Below are positions 8,826 through 17,545 of a stretch of 64,000 nucleotides of DNA, piece after piece (positions within the stretch are counted from its first letter, which is position 1; the number at the start of each line of letters is the position of its first letter). Position numbers and translations under genes: made by a program. The notes beneath the pieces are model-generated. The model saw only the letters and a list, made by a program, of their open reading frames with translations, was not told where the DNA came from and did not search any database. This DNA comes from Nitrospira sp. (GTDB lineage Bacteria; Nitrospirota; Nitrospiria; Nitrospirales; Nitrospiraceae), in NCBI GenBank assembly GCA_035968315.1, contig JAVYIN010000007.1, positions 28,996-92,995 of the forward strand. The letters run 5' to 3'.

Positions 8826-9527
8826 TCAGAAGGGAAAGTAGATCTCAAAGCCTCCATACGCGCCGCTGTGGAAGGAACTGCTGTTCTGATAGCCGCCTTT
8901 GGCGAGCAGAAAGACCTTCCCGATCGGCACTTCGACGAGCGGGCCGGTCTGCACGGCCTTGAAATCGGCATTGCCCATCGCGGCAACGTCCCATCCCACG
9001 TAGGTCTTACAACAACCCTTGTCCGTCTGGTAGGCCAGCAGTTTGCCTCTGAGGCGGCTCCAGAAAAAATTGTCGAGGTCGGCGTAGGACGCGATGGCGT
9101 GGAGGCTGCCTTTTTCGTGCCAATACAGCGCTTCGAGTTGCCCGTACGCGCCGGCTTGGTGATCGATCGACGCGCTGGCGTTGAATCGTTGTTCTTCGAT
9201 GCGGCGCAATTGCGGTCCGGCAAGGGCGGAGAGGGTCCAACCCCCGATGGTCTGGCTGATGCCTAGGGAAGGCACGACGAACTGCACGTTGGAGTCCAGC
9301 ACCTGTCCGTTCACTTTTGAGCTATAGCCCAGCCCGGCGGTCATGATCTGAACAAACAGCGTGGTCTCTCCGGACATCTGGAGAAGAGGCGTGCGCACAC
9401 CGAGGTAGCCCATATATTGGTTTTTGTTGTCGATCTGAAACCCCGTAAACACATCTCCCGCCTGGCTGGTCGCCGGACCGGCGATCAGGATCAGTACGGC
9501 CGATAGGAGTAGTGCCGCTCGTGTCAT
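8826..9527 (-). CDS. bcsS: Cellulose biosynthesis protein BcsS-like
   Basis: Exported beta-rich protein of the BcsS type, probably outer-membrane and linked to cellulose secretion. The signal peptide is MTRAALLLSAVLILIAGPAT, followed by DVFTGFQIDNKNQYMGYLG and strongly alternating beta-strand sequence that ends in FEIYFPF, an aromatic C terminus typical of outer-membrane barrels. I chose the start at 9527 because AAGGAG lies 6 bases before it; an in-frame ATG at 9542, also with a ribosome site, is possible. It follows bcsA on the same strand. Assignment rests on sequence character plus the bcsA neighbour. Confidence 0.75.
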   Translation of the reverse strand: MTRAALLLSAVLILIAGPATSQAGDVFTGFQIDNKNQYMGYLGVRTPLLQMSGETTLFVQIMTAGLGYSSKVNGQVLDSNVQFVVPSLGISQTIGGWTLSALAGPQLRRIEEQRFNASASIDHQAGAYGQLEALYWHEKGSLHAIASYADLDNFFWSRLRGKLLAYQTDKGCCKTYVGWDVAAMGNADFKAVQTGPLVEVPIGKVFLLAKGGYQNSSSFHSGAYGGFEIYFPF

Positions 9528-9612
9528 CGCTTGCTCCTTCATAGGTATCCCTTGCAGAAAATGATGTATAGCACAGATACTCCTGAGGGATGGGAGTGCC
9601 GAGGATTCTTCC

Positions 9613-11928
9613 TCAGGCCTGCGCGGGTCTCTCTTCCTGACGACGTTGCTGCCATTCCCTCTCATGCCACTCGCGCCAGTGCGATTCCCCTCGTTCGATG
9701 CTGTCGACGCGGAATCGGACCAACGTCGTCGTCCAACGGCGGACGATCGCGACGGGGCTGACCTTCAGCGTGATGTGCGGCAATTCCAGTAGGCTGCCTG
9801 CCAGCGAGCCGGTTGGAGTCCGGCCGAATACGGCGCTGACTCCCGAAAAAGACATATCTGCCAGGTATCCGGTGAGGAGCTGGTTATGGGTGTTCAGGCG
9901 GCAGGGGGCCTGGTGTTGGATCCGGAGCATGCGCCGCTGGTTCCACGCATAGGTGCGCCAGGGGACGGACAGGGCTTGTAGCAGGGACCGCACGCTGCTG
10001 GCTATGCCAGGGCGGAACCGGTCGCCTTCCTGCCATGGAGCCGGGTCACCGAACATTTTTTCGGTCAAGGCGCGTGCGGAGAGCGGGGTTACATCCGTGA
10101 AGAGGAGGCCGATGTCGATCTGTCCCGACGGCATGGGCGCCTGCCGAACGATGCGGCCGCTCAAACGGATGATGGCGCCGTCGGGGCCGGTGAGTAACAG
10201 CGTGATGAAGGCCTGCGCGGAATAGAGCGGACGGTCCAGCACGAGGGCGGCGCCGCGTTCGTTGATGTTGGCCACGCGGGCCGGGACCGTGTCCCCATGG
10301 ATCAGGATTTCCCCAGCGAAATCGCGATTGAGCCGGAACATGTGCCGGCCCTGGGTTTGTTCGCTCGCCACGAAGAGCGCAATGGTTAATAGGAACAGAT
10401 TCACCGAGCCCCAGAACAAACTGACCGGCAGCCCCGGGTCGCCGGTTCCCTCCCGCCAGTGCTGAATGCCCCACACAAGTCCGACGATCAAGAGAGCAAA
10501 GGTCAGGAGCAGGGGCCAGGCCAGCGAGAGTTCCGAGGCGGTGTTTTTCTTCACCCGTTGCCCTTTGGGCGTCACTTCGAACGGCCGTTCTTTTCGCGGC
10601 GTGGCCAGCGTCTTGAGCGCGACGGCACTGAGCGAAAAGCACATCGCGATTTCGTAGATGTCCGACCAGAAGGGATTGCGGGATCCGCGGCTCACCGGGC
10701 TCATGACCATGGCGGAGGCGATATAGAAGGAGAAGAAATAGGCGGAGAGGGCCCACACATCGGCTTTGAGCGGAGGCGTCTGAAAGAGGAGGCTGGCTAA
10801 GGGTGCGACAAGACAAATCAGACGGGGGGTGCCGAAGAAGAAATAGAAAATGGATCCGAAATAGTCGAGCCGTTGAGCCAGAGTGAGGCCGCGTTTGGTG
10901 AGGGGGTTGTCTTGTTGGAGGACTTGAATGCAGCCCATGGCCCAGCGTTTGCGCTGCTTGAGATAGCCTTCGAAGGTTTCGGGCATCAATCCGGCCGACA
11001 GCACGCGGTTGAGGTAGCAGGACGTATAGCCTTTCGCATGCAGTTGCATGCTGGTATGGATGTCTTCCGTGATCGTGGCGGTTTGAAATCCGCCGATTTC
11101 CTCCAGCGGTGTCCGCCGGAAGAGCCCGCCGCTGCCGGCGAAGAAGGCACTGTTGTGCCCATCGCGTCCCACTTGCAGCGCTCTGAAGAAGAGCGCTTGT
11201 TCGTTCTTCACCTGGTCCCCGACGCGCAGGTTTCGCTGAAAGATATCCGGATTGTAAAAATGGTGGGGCGTCTGGACGATAGCCACTTTCGGATCCGTGA
11301 AGAAGCCGACGGTGTCCTGCAAGAACGCGCGGGTCGGGACATGATCGACGTCAAATACGGCAATAAGGTCGCCGTCGGTCAGCCGCAATGCGTGATTCAG
11401 ATTTCCGGCCTTGGCATGGCGAGGCCGATCAGAGCGACGGAGGTAGCCGCAGCCGAGGGACTCGGCCAGCGTCTTGACCTCCGGCCGGTGGCCGTCGTCC
11501 AAGACGTACACTCGGAACCGGTCCTTCGGATAGTCCTGAGCCAGGCAGCCCACCAGTGTTTGGGACAGGATCTCCAAGGGCTCGTCCACTACGGTGACCA
11601 TCATATCCACGGTGGGAACGATTGGATAGGCCGTCAACGGAACCGGTTGGCGTTCCAGCGGCGACCAGGATTGATAGGTGAAAAAGGCAAATTGGCAAAA
11701 TCCGTAGAGCTCGGCCAGATAGACGATCCAGCCGATGGACAGGCTCGCCAAATCGTCGGAAGGGATGGTGTAGAGCCCGCGCCATACGAGGTACCGGAGG
11801 TACAAGAACAGGCTGAGGCCCAGCACCCAGCGTTGCCTGTGAGGCTGGGTTAGCAAGAGGCCGATCACCGCCAGCACGAGACCGGAGATTCCGAAGGCTA
11901 TGGGTGTACTGAAAAATGAATCCATCAC
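9613..11928 (-). CDS. bcsA: Cellulose synthase catalytic subunit with two tandem PilZ domains
   Basis: Inner-membrane family 2 glycosyltransferase that polymerises UDP-glucose and extrudes the glucan. N-terminal helices lie at about 10-85; the GT2 core has DDG (144-146), DVD (193-195), TED (287-289) and QRKRW (325-329), all catalytic hallmarks. Further helices cover about 355-520. The C terminus carries two PilZ-like units: the first with R528-x3-R532 but NINERG in place of DxSxxG, the second with R665-x3-R669 and a canonical DMSFSG (691-696). c-di-GMP should activate it. bcsB, bcsC and bcsZ are not in the window. The GTG-ATG start is poorly served by the distant GAGGAG. Confidence 0.93.
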   Translation of the reverse strand: MMDSFFSTPIAFGISGLVLAVIGLLLTQPHRQRWVLGLSLFLYLRYLVWRGLYTIPSDDLASLSIGWIVYLAELYGFCQFAFFTYQSWSPLERQPVPLTAYPIVPTVDMMVTVVDEPLEILSQTLVGCLAQDYPKDRFRVYVLDDGHRPEVKTLAESLGCGYLRRSDRPRHAKAGNLNHALRLTDGDLIAVFDVDHVPTRAFLQDTVGFFTDPKVAIVQTPHHFYNPDIFQRNLRVGDQVKNEQALFFRALQVGRDGHNSAFFAGSGGLFRRTPLEEIGGFQTATITEDIHTSMQLHAKGYTSCYLNRVLSAGLMPETFEGYLKQRKRWAMGCIQVLQQDNPLTKRGLTLAQRLDYFGSIFYFFFGTPRLICLVAPLASLLFQTPPLKADVWALSAYFFSFYIASAMVMSPVSRGSRNPFWSDIYEIAMCFSLSAVALKTLATPRKERPFEVTPKGQRVKKNTASELSLAWPLLLTFALLIVGLVWGIQHWREGTGDPGLPVSLFWGSVNLFLLTIALFVASEQTQGRHMFRLNRDFAGEILIHGDTVPARVANINERGAALVLDRPLYSAQAFITLLLTGPDGAIIRLSGRIVRQAPMPSGQIDIGLLFTDVTPLSARALTEKMFGDPAPWQEGDRFRPGIASSVRSLLQALSVPWRTYAWNQRRMLRIQHQAPCRLNTHNQLLTGYLADMSFSGVSAVFGRTPTGSLAGSLLELPHITLKVSPVAIVRRWTTTLVRFRVDSIERGESHWREWHEREWQQRRQEERPAQA

Positions 11929-12143
11929 AGACGTTGCGTGAATCTCCTCAATGCAAGCCAGTAGAGGGGGGCGCTGATCGTTCCCGTGTGGAGCCGCCTC
12001 GTGTAGCCAGACTAATCCTGAACGGAATAGAAGCCTATCCTACGAAGGCAGGCGACCTTTTGAGGGGTGTGAGAGATAACTAGTTGAATATAAGTGTGTA
12101 ATTTGAATGGGCAGGATTCGGATTCATGCACAAAAGCGGGGGA

Positions 12144-12758
12144 TCAGGTCCAGAGTTCGAGCGGGCCGTGATTGGCGAGGCCGCGGAGCAAATCTTGTTT
12201 GGAGACGATTCCGATCGGCCGCCGTTCTGGATCGAGGATCGGCAGAGCCCCTACCCGTTCCTCCATCATCACCCGGGCGATGTCACGAATGTCGGTGGTC
12301 GGAGTAGCCGAAAAGACACGAGGGCTCATGATTTCCGCCAGCTTTCGGCTGGCTGCCTGGGTGGAGACGCCGTTGGTCACCAGTTCGGGGACATGGCGGA
12401 TCAGATCCCGGTCCGACACCATTCCGACCAAGGCGCCATGGAGCGATGTGATGGGCAGATGACGGAAGGATCGGCGTGTCATGATGGCCCAGGCTTCGGC
12501 TAAGGTGCTGTCGGAGGGAAGCGTGAGCACCGGCGCGGTCATCAGATCTCGCGCGAGCATCGCCGGTTTTGAGGGACGGGTGTTCCTGGTGTGTTCCTCA
12601 TAGGCTTGCTGGGCTGCCAGCACGGCCCGGTCGGCCGGCGGCTGGCGCTGGTCTGTATTCCCCTCCGTATCCACGGCGTTGACCAGTGGCTCCCGAGGGG
12701 TCACGGGTTTCACCGGATACGGTTCGGCGATTCCATGAACAGCCTGCACGATGGACAT
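12144..12758 (-). CDS. CBS-domain pair protein
   Basis: 204-residue soluble protein with two CBS motifs in the C-terminal two thirds: about 70-125 (MTAPVLTLPSDSTLAEA then RHLPI, GMVSDRDLI) and about 143-198 (MSPRVFSATPTTDIRD then GALPIL, GIVSKQDLL). CBS pairs usually bind adenine nucleotides. The first 60 residues look disordered. No catalytic domain is attached, so it is a stand-alone sensor module. A GAGGAG site lies 8 bases before the start, and a sigma-28-like element lies at 12780-12806, which would tie it to the same regulon as the three HDOD genes. Confidence 0.9.
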   Translation of the reverse strand: MSIVQAVHGIAEPYPVKPVTPREPLVNAVDTEGNTDQRQPPADRAVLAAQQAYEEHTRNTRPSKPAMLARDLMTAPVLTLPSDSTLAEAWAIMTRRSFRHLPITSLHGALVGMVSDRDLIRHVPELVTNGVSTQAASRKLAEIMSPRVFSATPTTDIRDIARVMMEERVGALPILDPERRPIGIVSKQDLLRGLANHGPLELWT

Positions 12759-12779
12759 CGAAATGTCTCCTCGCGCTCT

Positions 12780-12806
12780 CTATCGGAAGACTGCGGGCAA
12801 TACTTA
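12780..12806 (-). promoter_or_regulatory. Sigma-28 (FliA)-like promoter candidate for the CBS gene
   Basis: Minus strand: TAAGTATT, 11 bases, TCCGATAG. Against the FliA consensus TAAAGTTT-N11-GCCGATAA this is 5 of 8 and 6 of 8 with exact spacing, ending 21 bases before the start codon. It is weaker than the elements before the HDOD genes but has the same TCCGATA core. Confidence 0.4.
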
Positions 12807-12863
12807 AGCAGTGACCATGAGGATATCGTCACAGCAGAGCAATAATTCCTGGTAATAATGCGA

Positions 12864-13091
12864 CTAGTCGGGCGAAGTGGGGCATTCTGCGACGAATTGG
12901 AAGCGGGGGCAGGGAGTTCCTTGTACGAGGACGGTTTCCTGAAACATGGCTGCCGGCCTGATCCAGAGTCCGTGCTCGCCGTACAGCGCGCGGTAGACGA
13001 CGAACTCCTCTTCCGTTTCCGAATGCCGGGCCACGCCGAGCACCTGGTAGTCGTGGCCCTTATAGTGACGATAGCGGCCTGGTTGAATCAT
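12864..13091 (-). CDS. DUF1653-domain protein
   Basis: 75-residue protein matching the DUF1653 pattern: PGRYRHYKGHDYQVLGVARHSETEEEFVVYRALYG, with a conserved late region (LWIRPAAMFQE). The fold is a small beta-barrel; function is unknown. It stands alone, divergent from the oxidoreductase gene at 13142. Confidence 0.85.
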   Translation of the reverse strand: MIQPGRYRHYKGHDYQVLGVARHSETEEEFVVYRALYGEHGLWIRPAAMFQETVLVQGTPCPRFQFVAECPTSPD

Positions 13092-13141
13092 GGTGTATCC
13101 TTTCTGACTCCCACTAACTCCCCACTATAAAAGGAAGGCTT

Positions 13142-14533
13142 GTGGCAACTCAACGGGTGCATGATGTCGTGGTGATTGGCGGCGGGTCGGCCGGCTACGC
13201 GGCCGCCAGAACGGCCCGCGAGGCGGGCGCCGACGTGGCCATCGTGGATCCCGGTCCGCTCGGCGGGCTCTGTATTTTACGGGGCTGCATGCCGACGAAG
13301 GCCGTCTTGCGCTCGGCAGAAATTGCCGCGCTCATGCGGCGCGCGCCGGAGTTCGGTCTGGCTCCTGTTGATGTACGCGCGGCCCTCCCGGCCATCGTTG
13401 ATCGGAAAGATCGGCTGGTCCGCGAATTCGCCGACTATCGCATTCAGCAACTGCGCGATCCGGCCTATACATTATATGAGGCTCCGGCCTCTTTTCTCTC
13501 ACCGCAGCTGATCCAAGTGGGCACCGGCCAGGTCGCTGCCAAGGCGTTTATTATCGCGACAGGGTCAATCCCGCGCGAGGACGTCGTCCCAGGCTTGGAT
13601 ACCGGCGCCTGCGTCACCAGCGACACGTTGCTGGAGAGGCGGGAGCAGCCGGAGTCGCTCGTGGTGCTCGGAGCCGGGCCTGTTGGGCTGGAGTTCGCCC
13701 AGTTCTTTGCGCGGATTGGCACCAAGGTGACGATCATTCAGCGCTCCGCACACGTGCTGTCGCACCTTGATGCGGATGTCGGGGGTGCCCTCGGCGCCGC
13801 GCTGGAGCGGGAAGGCCTCTCGGTGATGAGTGGCACACAGCTGCATCGCGTCGCCATGGCCGGGGGGAGGCCGGTGGTGGAGGTGTCGCGCCAGGGTCAG
13901 GACCAGACGGTCTCGGGAGAGGTGGTGCTCAACGCGCTGGGCCGTGTGCCCAACATAGCCGGGTTGAATCTGTCCGCTGCCGGGGTGGCGGTGGACGAGG
14001 GGCGTGTGGTCGTGGACGGAGCCATGCGCACGTCGCAGCCCCATATTTTTGCGGCCGGCGATGTCACGAATCTCTATGACGTCGTGCATATTGCCATACA
14101 ACAGGGCGAGCTCGCCGGGTGGAATGCCTGTCATCCTGAACAGGCGCCGAAATGTTTCGAGGAGCGGCTGGCGACCGAAGTCATCTTTACCGATCCGCAG
14201 GTCGCCGCGGTGGGGCTGACGGAGAAGGCCTGTCAGCGGCGCGGGATTCGCTATCTCACCGGTTCCTATCCCTTTGCCGATCATGGGAAGGCGATGTGCC
14301 TGGGCGCGACGGAGGGGTTTGTGAAGCTGGTGGCGGAGCCATCAACGGGCCTGGTGCTGGGCGCCCAGATCGTGGGGCCGGAAGCCGGCGAGCTGATTCA
14401 TGAACTGATCGCCGTGATGTACTATCGCGGCACGGTGCATGACTTGCTCCGTATGCCGCACTACCACCCGACCTTGGCGGAGATCATCACCTATCCGGCC
14501 GAGTCCATTGCGGAGCAACTGAACGTATCATGA
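13142..14533 (+). CDS. Class I pyridine nucleotide-disulfide oxidoreductase (dihydrolipoyl dehydrogenase / mercuric reductase-like)
   Basis: FAD- and NAD(P)-dependent disulfide reductase of 463 residues. FAD motif GGGSAG at about 13-18, redox-active Cys44 and Cys49 in GLCILRGCMPTK, NAD(P) motif GAGPVGLEFA at about 178-187, second FAD motif (IFAAGDV) near 305, and the C-terminal His-Pro-x3-Glu triad (H442, E447) expected for a disulfide reductase. It lacks the N-terminal metal-binding domain and the C-terminal vicinal cysteines of MerA, and no 2-oxoacid dehydrogenase genes are nearby, so the true disulfide substrate is unknown. GTG start with AAGGAAGG in front. It overlaps the next gene by 4 bases. 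Confidence 0.9.
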   Translation: MATQRVHDVVVIGGGSAGYAAARTAREAGADVAIVDPGPLGGLCILRGCMPTKAVLRSAEIAALMRRAPEFGLAPVDVRAALPAIVDRKDRLVREFADYRIQQLRDPAYTLYEAPASFLSPQLIQVGTGQVAAKAFIIATGSIPREDVVPGLDTGACVTSDTLLERREQPESLVVLGAGPVGLEFAQFFARIGTKVTIIQRSAHVLSHLDADVGGALGAALEREGLSVMSGTQLHRVAMAGGRPVVEVSRQGQDQTVSGEVVLNALGRVPNIAGLNLSAAGVAVDEGRVVVDGAMRTSQPHIFAAGDVTNLYDVVHIAIQQGELAGWNACHPEQAPKCFEERLATEVIFTDPQVAAVGLTEKACQRRGIRYLTGSYPFADHGKAMCLGATEGFVKLVAEPSTGLVLGAQIVGPEAGELIHELIAVMYYRGTVHDLLRMPHYHPTLAEIITYPAESIAEQLNVS

Positions 14534-15213
14534 ACAGGACTGTTTCACCGATGCTGGCCGTCGTGCTGGTGGCCTTGTGCCTCTCCTGTGAACAGCAGAC
14601 CTGGGAGTCGGCGATGGCCGCCGGCCAGCGTGCGATGCAGCAGGGGCAGTATGAAGAGGCGGAACGGATCTTTGCCGTGGCGGTGCGGAAGGCCGAACAG
14701 CGGGATGGGCTGCATCACCGGCATGTCGGGGTGGCGCTGTCGAGCGAAGCGCAGGCCCTTGCCGCGCAGGGGAAGTATGTCGAGGCCGAACCGGTCTATT
14801 CGCAGGCCTTGAAGATTTATCAGGATGCGCACGGAGAGAATCACCCCGATGTGGCCGCCACGTTGAACAATCTTGGGGTGCTCCACCGGATGCACGGGCA
14901 ATATACCCAAGCGGAGCCCTTGCTGGTTCGCGCGCTGGCGATCAAAGAGCGGGTGCACGGGCCGGATCATCCGGATGTGGCGCTGTCTCTGCATAACTTG
15001 GGGCTTCTCTATGCCGCCCAAGGCCAACTGGAGAAAGCGGAGCCGTTGTATCGGCGGGCGCTGACGATCAGGGAACAGGTATTGGGACCAACTCACGCCG
15101 AGGTGGCGAAAAGCTTGGAAGACCTGGCCGGGCTGTTGCGCAAAATGCATCGCGATACTGACGCGGCGGGATACGAGGCGCGGCTTGCCGTCCTTCGCAA
15201 ACCGCAGAGTTGA
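14530..15213 (+). CDS. Exported TPR protein (kinesin light chain-type repeats)
   Basis: 227-residue protein with a hydrophobic N-terminal signal ending LVALCLSCEQQ. That is close to a lipobox, but position -3 is Cys, so lipidation is uncertain. It is followed by four TPR units of about 42 residues with the signature xHPDVAxxLNNLGxLyxxqGxyxxAEPLyxRALxIkE, the kinesin light chain / TPR_12 type that mediates protein binding. It overlaps the oxidoreductase gene by ATGA, so the two are translationally coupled. Partners are unknown. Confidence 0.85.
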   Translation: MNRTVSPMLAVVLVALCLSCEQQTWESAMAAGQRAMQQGQYEEAERIFAVAVRKAEQRDGLHHRHVGVALSSEAQALAAQGKYVEAEPVYSQALKIYQDAHGENHPDVAATLNNLGVLHRMHGQYTQAEPLLVRALAIKERVHGPDHPDVALSLHNLGLLYAAQGQLEKAEPLYRRALTIREQVLGPTHAEVAKSLEDLAGLLRKMHRDTDAAGYEARLAVLRKPQS

Positions 15214-15245
15214 AGTCGAGTTCCCGTCCGGTGTAGCGTACGCGT

Positions 15246-15482
15246 ATGATGTCCGAACACGATGCGGCTCTCAAGCAATGGCGCACGAATGCGATGATCG
15301 CCCGGGCGGTGGGGATTGTGGCGATCGCGCTGGGTTTTGTCTGCGGCATGCAGGGGCTCGATCATCCGGAGACGAGTTGGATGCCGACGGCGCTCGGGTT
15401 GCTGGTAACCGGCATGCTGGCGCAAGGCTACGCGTTGTATTGCTCGATCAAGCGCATGCAGCAGATCAATTCCCAATCATGA
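15246..15482 (+). CDS. Small two-helix membrane protein
   Basis: 78-residue protein with two hydrophobic segments (about 18-36 and 47-66) and short charged ends. It overlaps the following lipoprotein gene by ATGA, which supports translation. I do not recognise a family. It appears to belong to the same transcript as the TPR gene upstream and the lipoprotein downstream. Confidence 0.65.
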   Translation: MMSEHDAALKQWRTNAMIARAVGIVAIALGFVCGMQGLDHPETSWMPTALGLLVTGMLAQGYALYCSIKRMQQINSQS

Positions 15483-15901
15483 CGCGGCATGGTAGCTGGA
15501 TCAGGCGCGGGCTCTGCGGAGTGGTCGTCGTGCTGGCGCTCGGCCTTGCCGCCTGTGGCGCGCCGTGGCGGGACACCTACTTCAAGAAGGGGGTGGACCG
15601 GCTAACCCAGGAGGAGATTCGTGAACAGTTCGGGGCGCCGCACACGGCGAAGGCTCCGGCGTTGGGCGGGGATACGGTCTGGACCTACCGGGTTCCCATG
15701 AGCGACAAGGAGCTTGATCCCTCGATGTTCGGCGAGGCGTCACAGTCTGTCAGCGCCTTGATGACGAAGGCCGGCGAGGCGCCGAAACCCACGCTGTATT
15801 GTTACCGCTATACGCTTATTTTCAACGAGCAGAAAATCTTAAAGTCCTGGAAGCGGGACGAATGTGTGCCCGGTACCCGCGACACGCTCCTGCCTCACTA
15901 G
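15479..15901 (+). CDS. Outer-membrane-type lipoprotein, BamE/SmpA-like
   Basis: 140-residue lipoprotein with a clear signal and lipobox (ALGLAACGAP). The segment DRLTQEEIREQFGAPHTAK, followed by a beta-strand-rich region with DTVWTYRV and YRYTLIFNEQKILKSW, resembles the small SmpA/BamE fold in which a helix pair precedes a three-strand sheet. BamE helps outer-membrane protein assembly, but many relatives have other roles and no other bam gene is here, so only the fold is suggested. The start at 15479 overlaps the previous stop (ATGA). Confidence 0.7.
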   Translation: MTRHGSWIRRGLCGVVVVLALGLAACGAPWRDTYFKKGVDRLTQEEIREQFGAPHTAKAPALGGDTVWTYRVPMSDKELDPSMFGEASQSVSALMTKAGEAPKPTLYCYRYTLIFNEQKILKSWKRDECVPGTRDTLLPH

Positions 15902-15924
15902 TCCCTGCGCTCTCTTTTTCCCTA

Positions 15925-17460
15925 TCAGAGGACTTCCGCCAGCCGGTTCAGGCAGGCGATGGTCGGTTGGTAGAACAATTGAAATGTCCGAAGATCGTTC
16001 GGGTCCACTTTGTGGGGGACAGGCCCGTGGTCACACAACACCAGGCCGATTGGGCGCGCGCCGAGATGCAGCGGCGCCATGATCGCTGATCCGGGGTTCC
16101 AGACGTGCAGGAAGGCGGGATTGATCGGCTTGCCCAACGGGGTGGTGAAATCATCGACCAGCACGGCTTCCATTCCTTCTATCACAGGCCGGAAAAAGGG
16201 GTGATCCTGTTCAAGCGATCCCGAGAAGGTTGAGAGGTAGGGAATCGGGTCCTTCACGCCCAGGATGAGCCGTCCCGTCAATTCATCGCGGTTTTTCTCC
16301 TGCACGAGCGCCAAGGCGACCCGTCCGAATCCCCCGTCGCGATGGAGCCGTCTTACCAGCATGTCAAGCAATGCGATCGGATCCTTGGCCTCGTCGAGTG
16401 CAAGGTGCAAGGCCTGGAGCGTGTCCTGAGGATTGGTTGTGATGGCTGCGGGCGCGCGCTCGGCGGATGGGGCTGCGAAAAAATGGGACGATTCCGCAGA
16501 TCGGGAGGGGGCGGCCATTTCGATTCCGTCAAGCCCCTCCAGGGACAAACCGGAGGTGTGGGCGACGAATTGGCAGCTGCGGTGCAACGCATGGGCGATC
16601 AAATCGGCAAACGGCTCGTCGAGTAATCCGAGGCCGAATTGGAGACGCTGCTTGAGATTGTCCATATCTGCAGCTCGGGCAGGACCGGTCGAGGCTTCGA
16701 TCAGGGCCGACGCTCCTTCCGCGATCCCTCGCAATTTCTGGTGATCCGTATGCCAGCGTAGGGGCAGCCGTTCCGGCGCGGCGGCGAAGAGTTCCACGAG
16801 GTCCGGCGGTAAAGACCACATCTGGGCCAGGGCTTGAGCCAAGCGCAGTTTGGGCATGCCGAGAAGGGCCTGTTCTTTGGCCACGCGGGCCGCCGGTGAG
16901 TCGGATTCAAAAGCCAGTTGTCGAAGAGACTGGAAAATCTCCGGACTCTGATTCGCAATGGCCAGATCCCCGACCGTATAGAGCAAGGTGCAGGTAAAGA
17001 TTTGGTTTTGATTGGCATAGCGAATCGCCATGCCGAGCTCCATGGCACAGGCAGACGCGGCCAGGGCCCTGGCCAGGACGCCGTTGACAATCTGCCTGTG
17101 GGCCGGCCGGTGGTGAAGGTGCTCAACGAGATGAGCCCCGTCGACCAGGCGGCGCACAGTGTTATGCCCAAGCCAGGTGACGGCATGGGGAATCGAGGTA
17201 ATCGGTTGTTGCGGGCTGTAGGCGATGCTGTTTGCCACCTGGAGCACTTTGCAGGTGAGGGCGGGGTCACGGCTGATCAATTGGCTCAGGCGATCGGCGG
17301 TTGCCGATCCGACGGTGAGGCTGAGAACCTTTTGGCAGGTCTGTTCCAGAGCCGGCAAGTCCGGACTCGCCTGGCTGCAGAGCGGCTGGAGCACGCGCGG
17401 CAGGCGAGGCTGGAGGGATGTCGCCAGCGCTGAAACCGAAAATGCAGAGGACAGGGACAT
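15925..17460 (-). CDS. HDOD-domain signalling protein with C-terminal GAF-like domain (paralogue 1)
   Basis: 511-residue protein, one of three tandem paralogues. The HDOD domain (about 25-240) carries LISRDPALTCKVLQVANSIAY and the HAVTWLGHNTVRRLV helix typical of the family, which is related to HD hydrolases but lacks their metal ligands and usually acts as a signalling scaffold. A low-complexity linker leads to a GAF-like domain (about 350-511). AGGAG sits 4 bases before the ATG, and a sigma-28-type promoter lies at 17493-17519, suggesting a place in the motility or chemosensory regulon. No enzymatic role is expected. Confidence 0.88.
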   Translation of the reverse strand: MSLSSAFSVSALATSLQPRLPRVLQPLCSQASPDLPALEQTCQKVLSLTVGSATADRLSQLISRDPALTCKVLQVANSIAYSPQQPITSIPHAVTWLGHNTVRRLVDGAHLVEHLHHRPAHRQIVNGVLARALAASACAMELGMAIRYANQNQIFTCTLLYTVGDLAIANQSPEIFQSLRQLAFESDSPAARVAKEQALLGMPKLRLAQALAQMWSLPPDLVELFAAAPERLPLRWHTDHQKLRGIAEGASALIEASTGPARAADMDNLKQRLQFGLGLLDEPFADLIAHALHRSCQFVAHTSGLSLEGLDGIEMAAPSRSAESSHFFAAPSAERAPAAITTNPQDTLQALHLALDEAKDPIALLDMLVRRLHRDGGFGRVALALVQEKNRDELTGRLILGVKDPIPYLSTFSGSLEQDHPFFRPVIEGMEAVLVDDFTTPLGKPINPAFLHVWNPGSAIMAPLHLGARPIGLVLCDHGPVPHKVDPNDLRTFQLFYQPTIACLNRLAEVL

Positions 17461-17492
17461 AGCACTCCTGATGGATAAGGCCGCCGTTAATT

Positions 17493-17519
17493 GTATCGGA
17501 GGAACCGCACGAATCTTAA
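17493..17519 (-). promoter_or_regulatory. Sigma-28 (FliA)-type promoter for HDOD paralogue 1
   Basis: Minus strand: TTAAGATT, 11 bases, TCCGATAC. Consensus is TAAAGTTT-N11-GCCGATAA; 6 of 8 in both boxes with exact spacing. It ends 32 bases before the start codon. The same architecture precedes the other two paralogues. Confidence 0.65.
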
Positions 17520-17545
17520 CGGGCGGGCCTACCCGCCGCCCTGCG

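Noticed and set aside
11929..12143. c-di-GMP riboswitch in the bcsA leader
   Set aside because: I looked for the GEMM-type conserved core and found none; the region shows no convincing aptamer.
13104..13131. CTGACT-N16-TATAAA promoter before the disulfide oxidoreductase gene
   Set aside because: Transcription would start after the ribosome site AAGGAAGG, only about 4 bases before the GTG, so it cannot serve the chosen start.
13142..14533. Mercuric reductase as a specific name
   Set aside because: No N-terminal HMA domain, no C-terminal vicinal cysteines and no mer neighbours; only the general family is supported.
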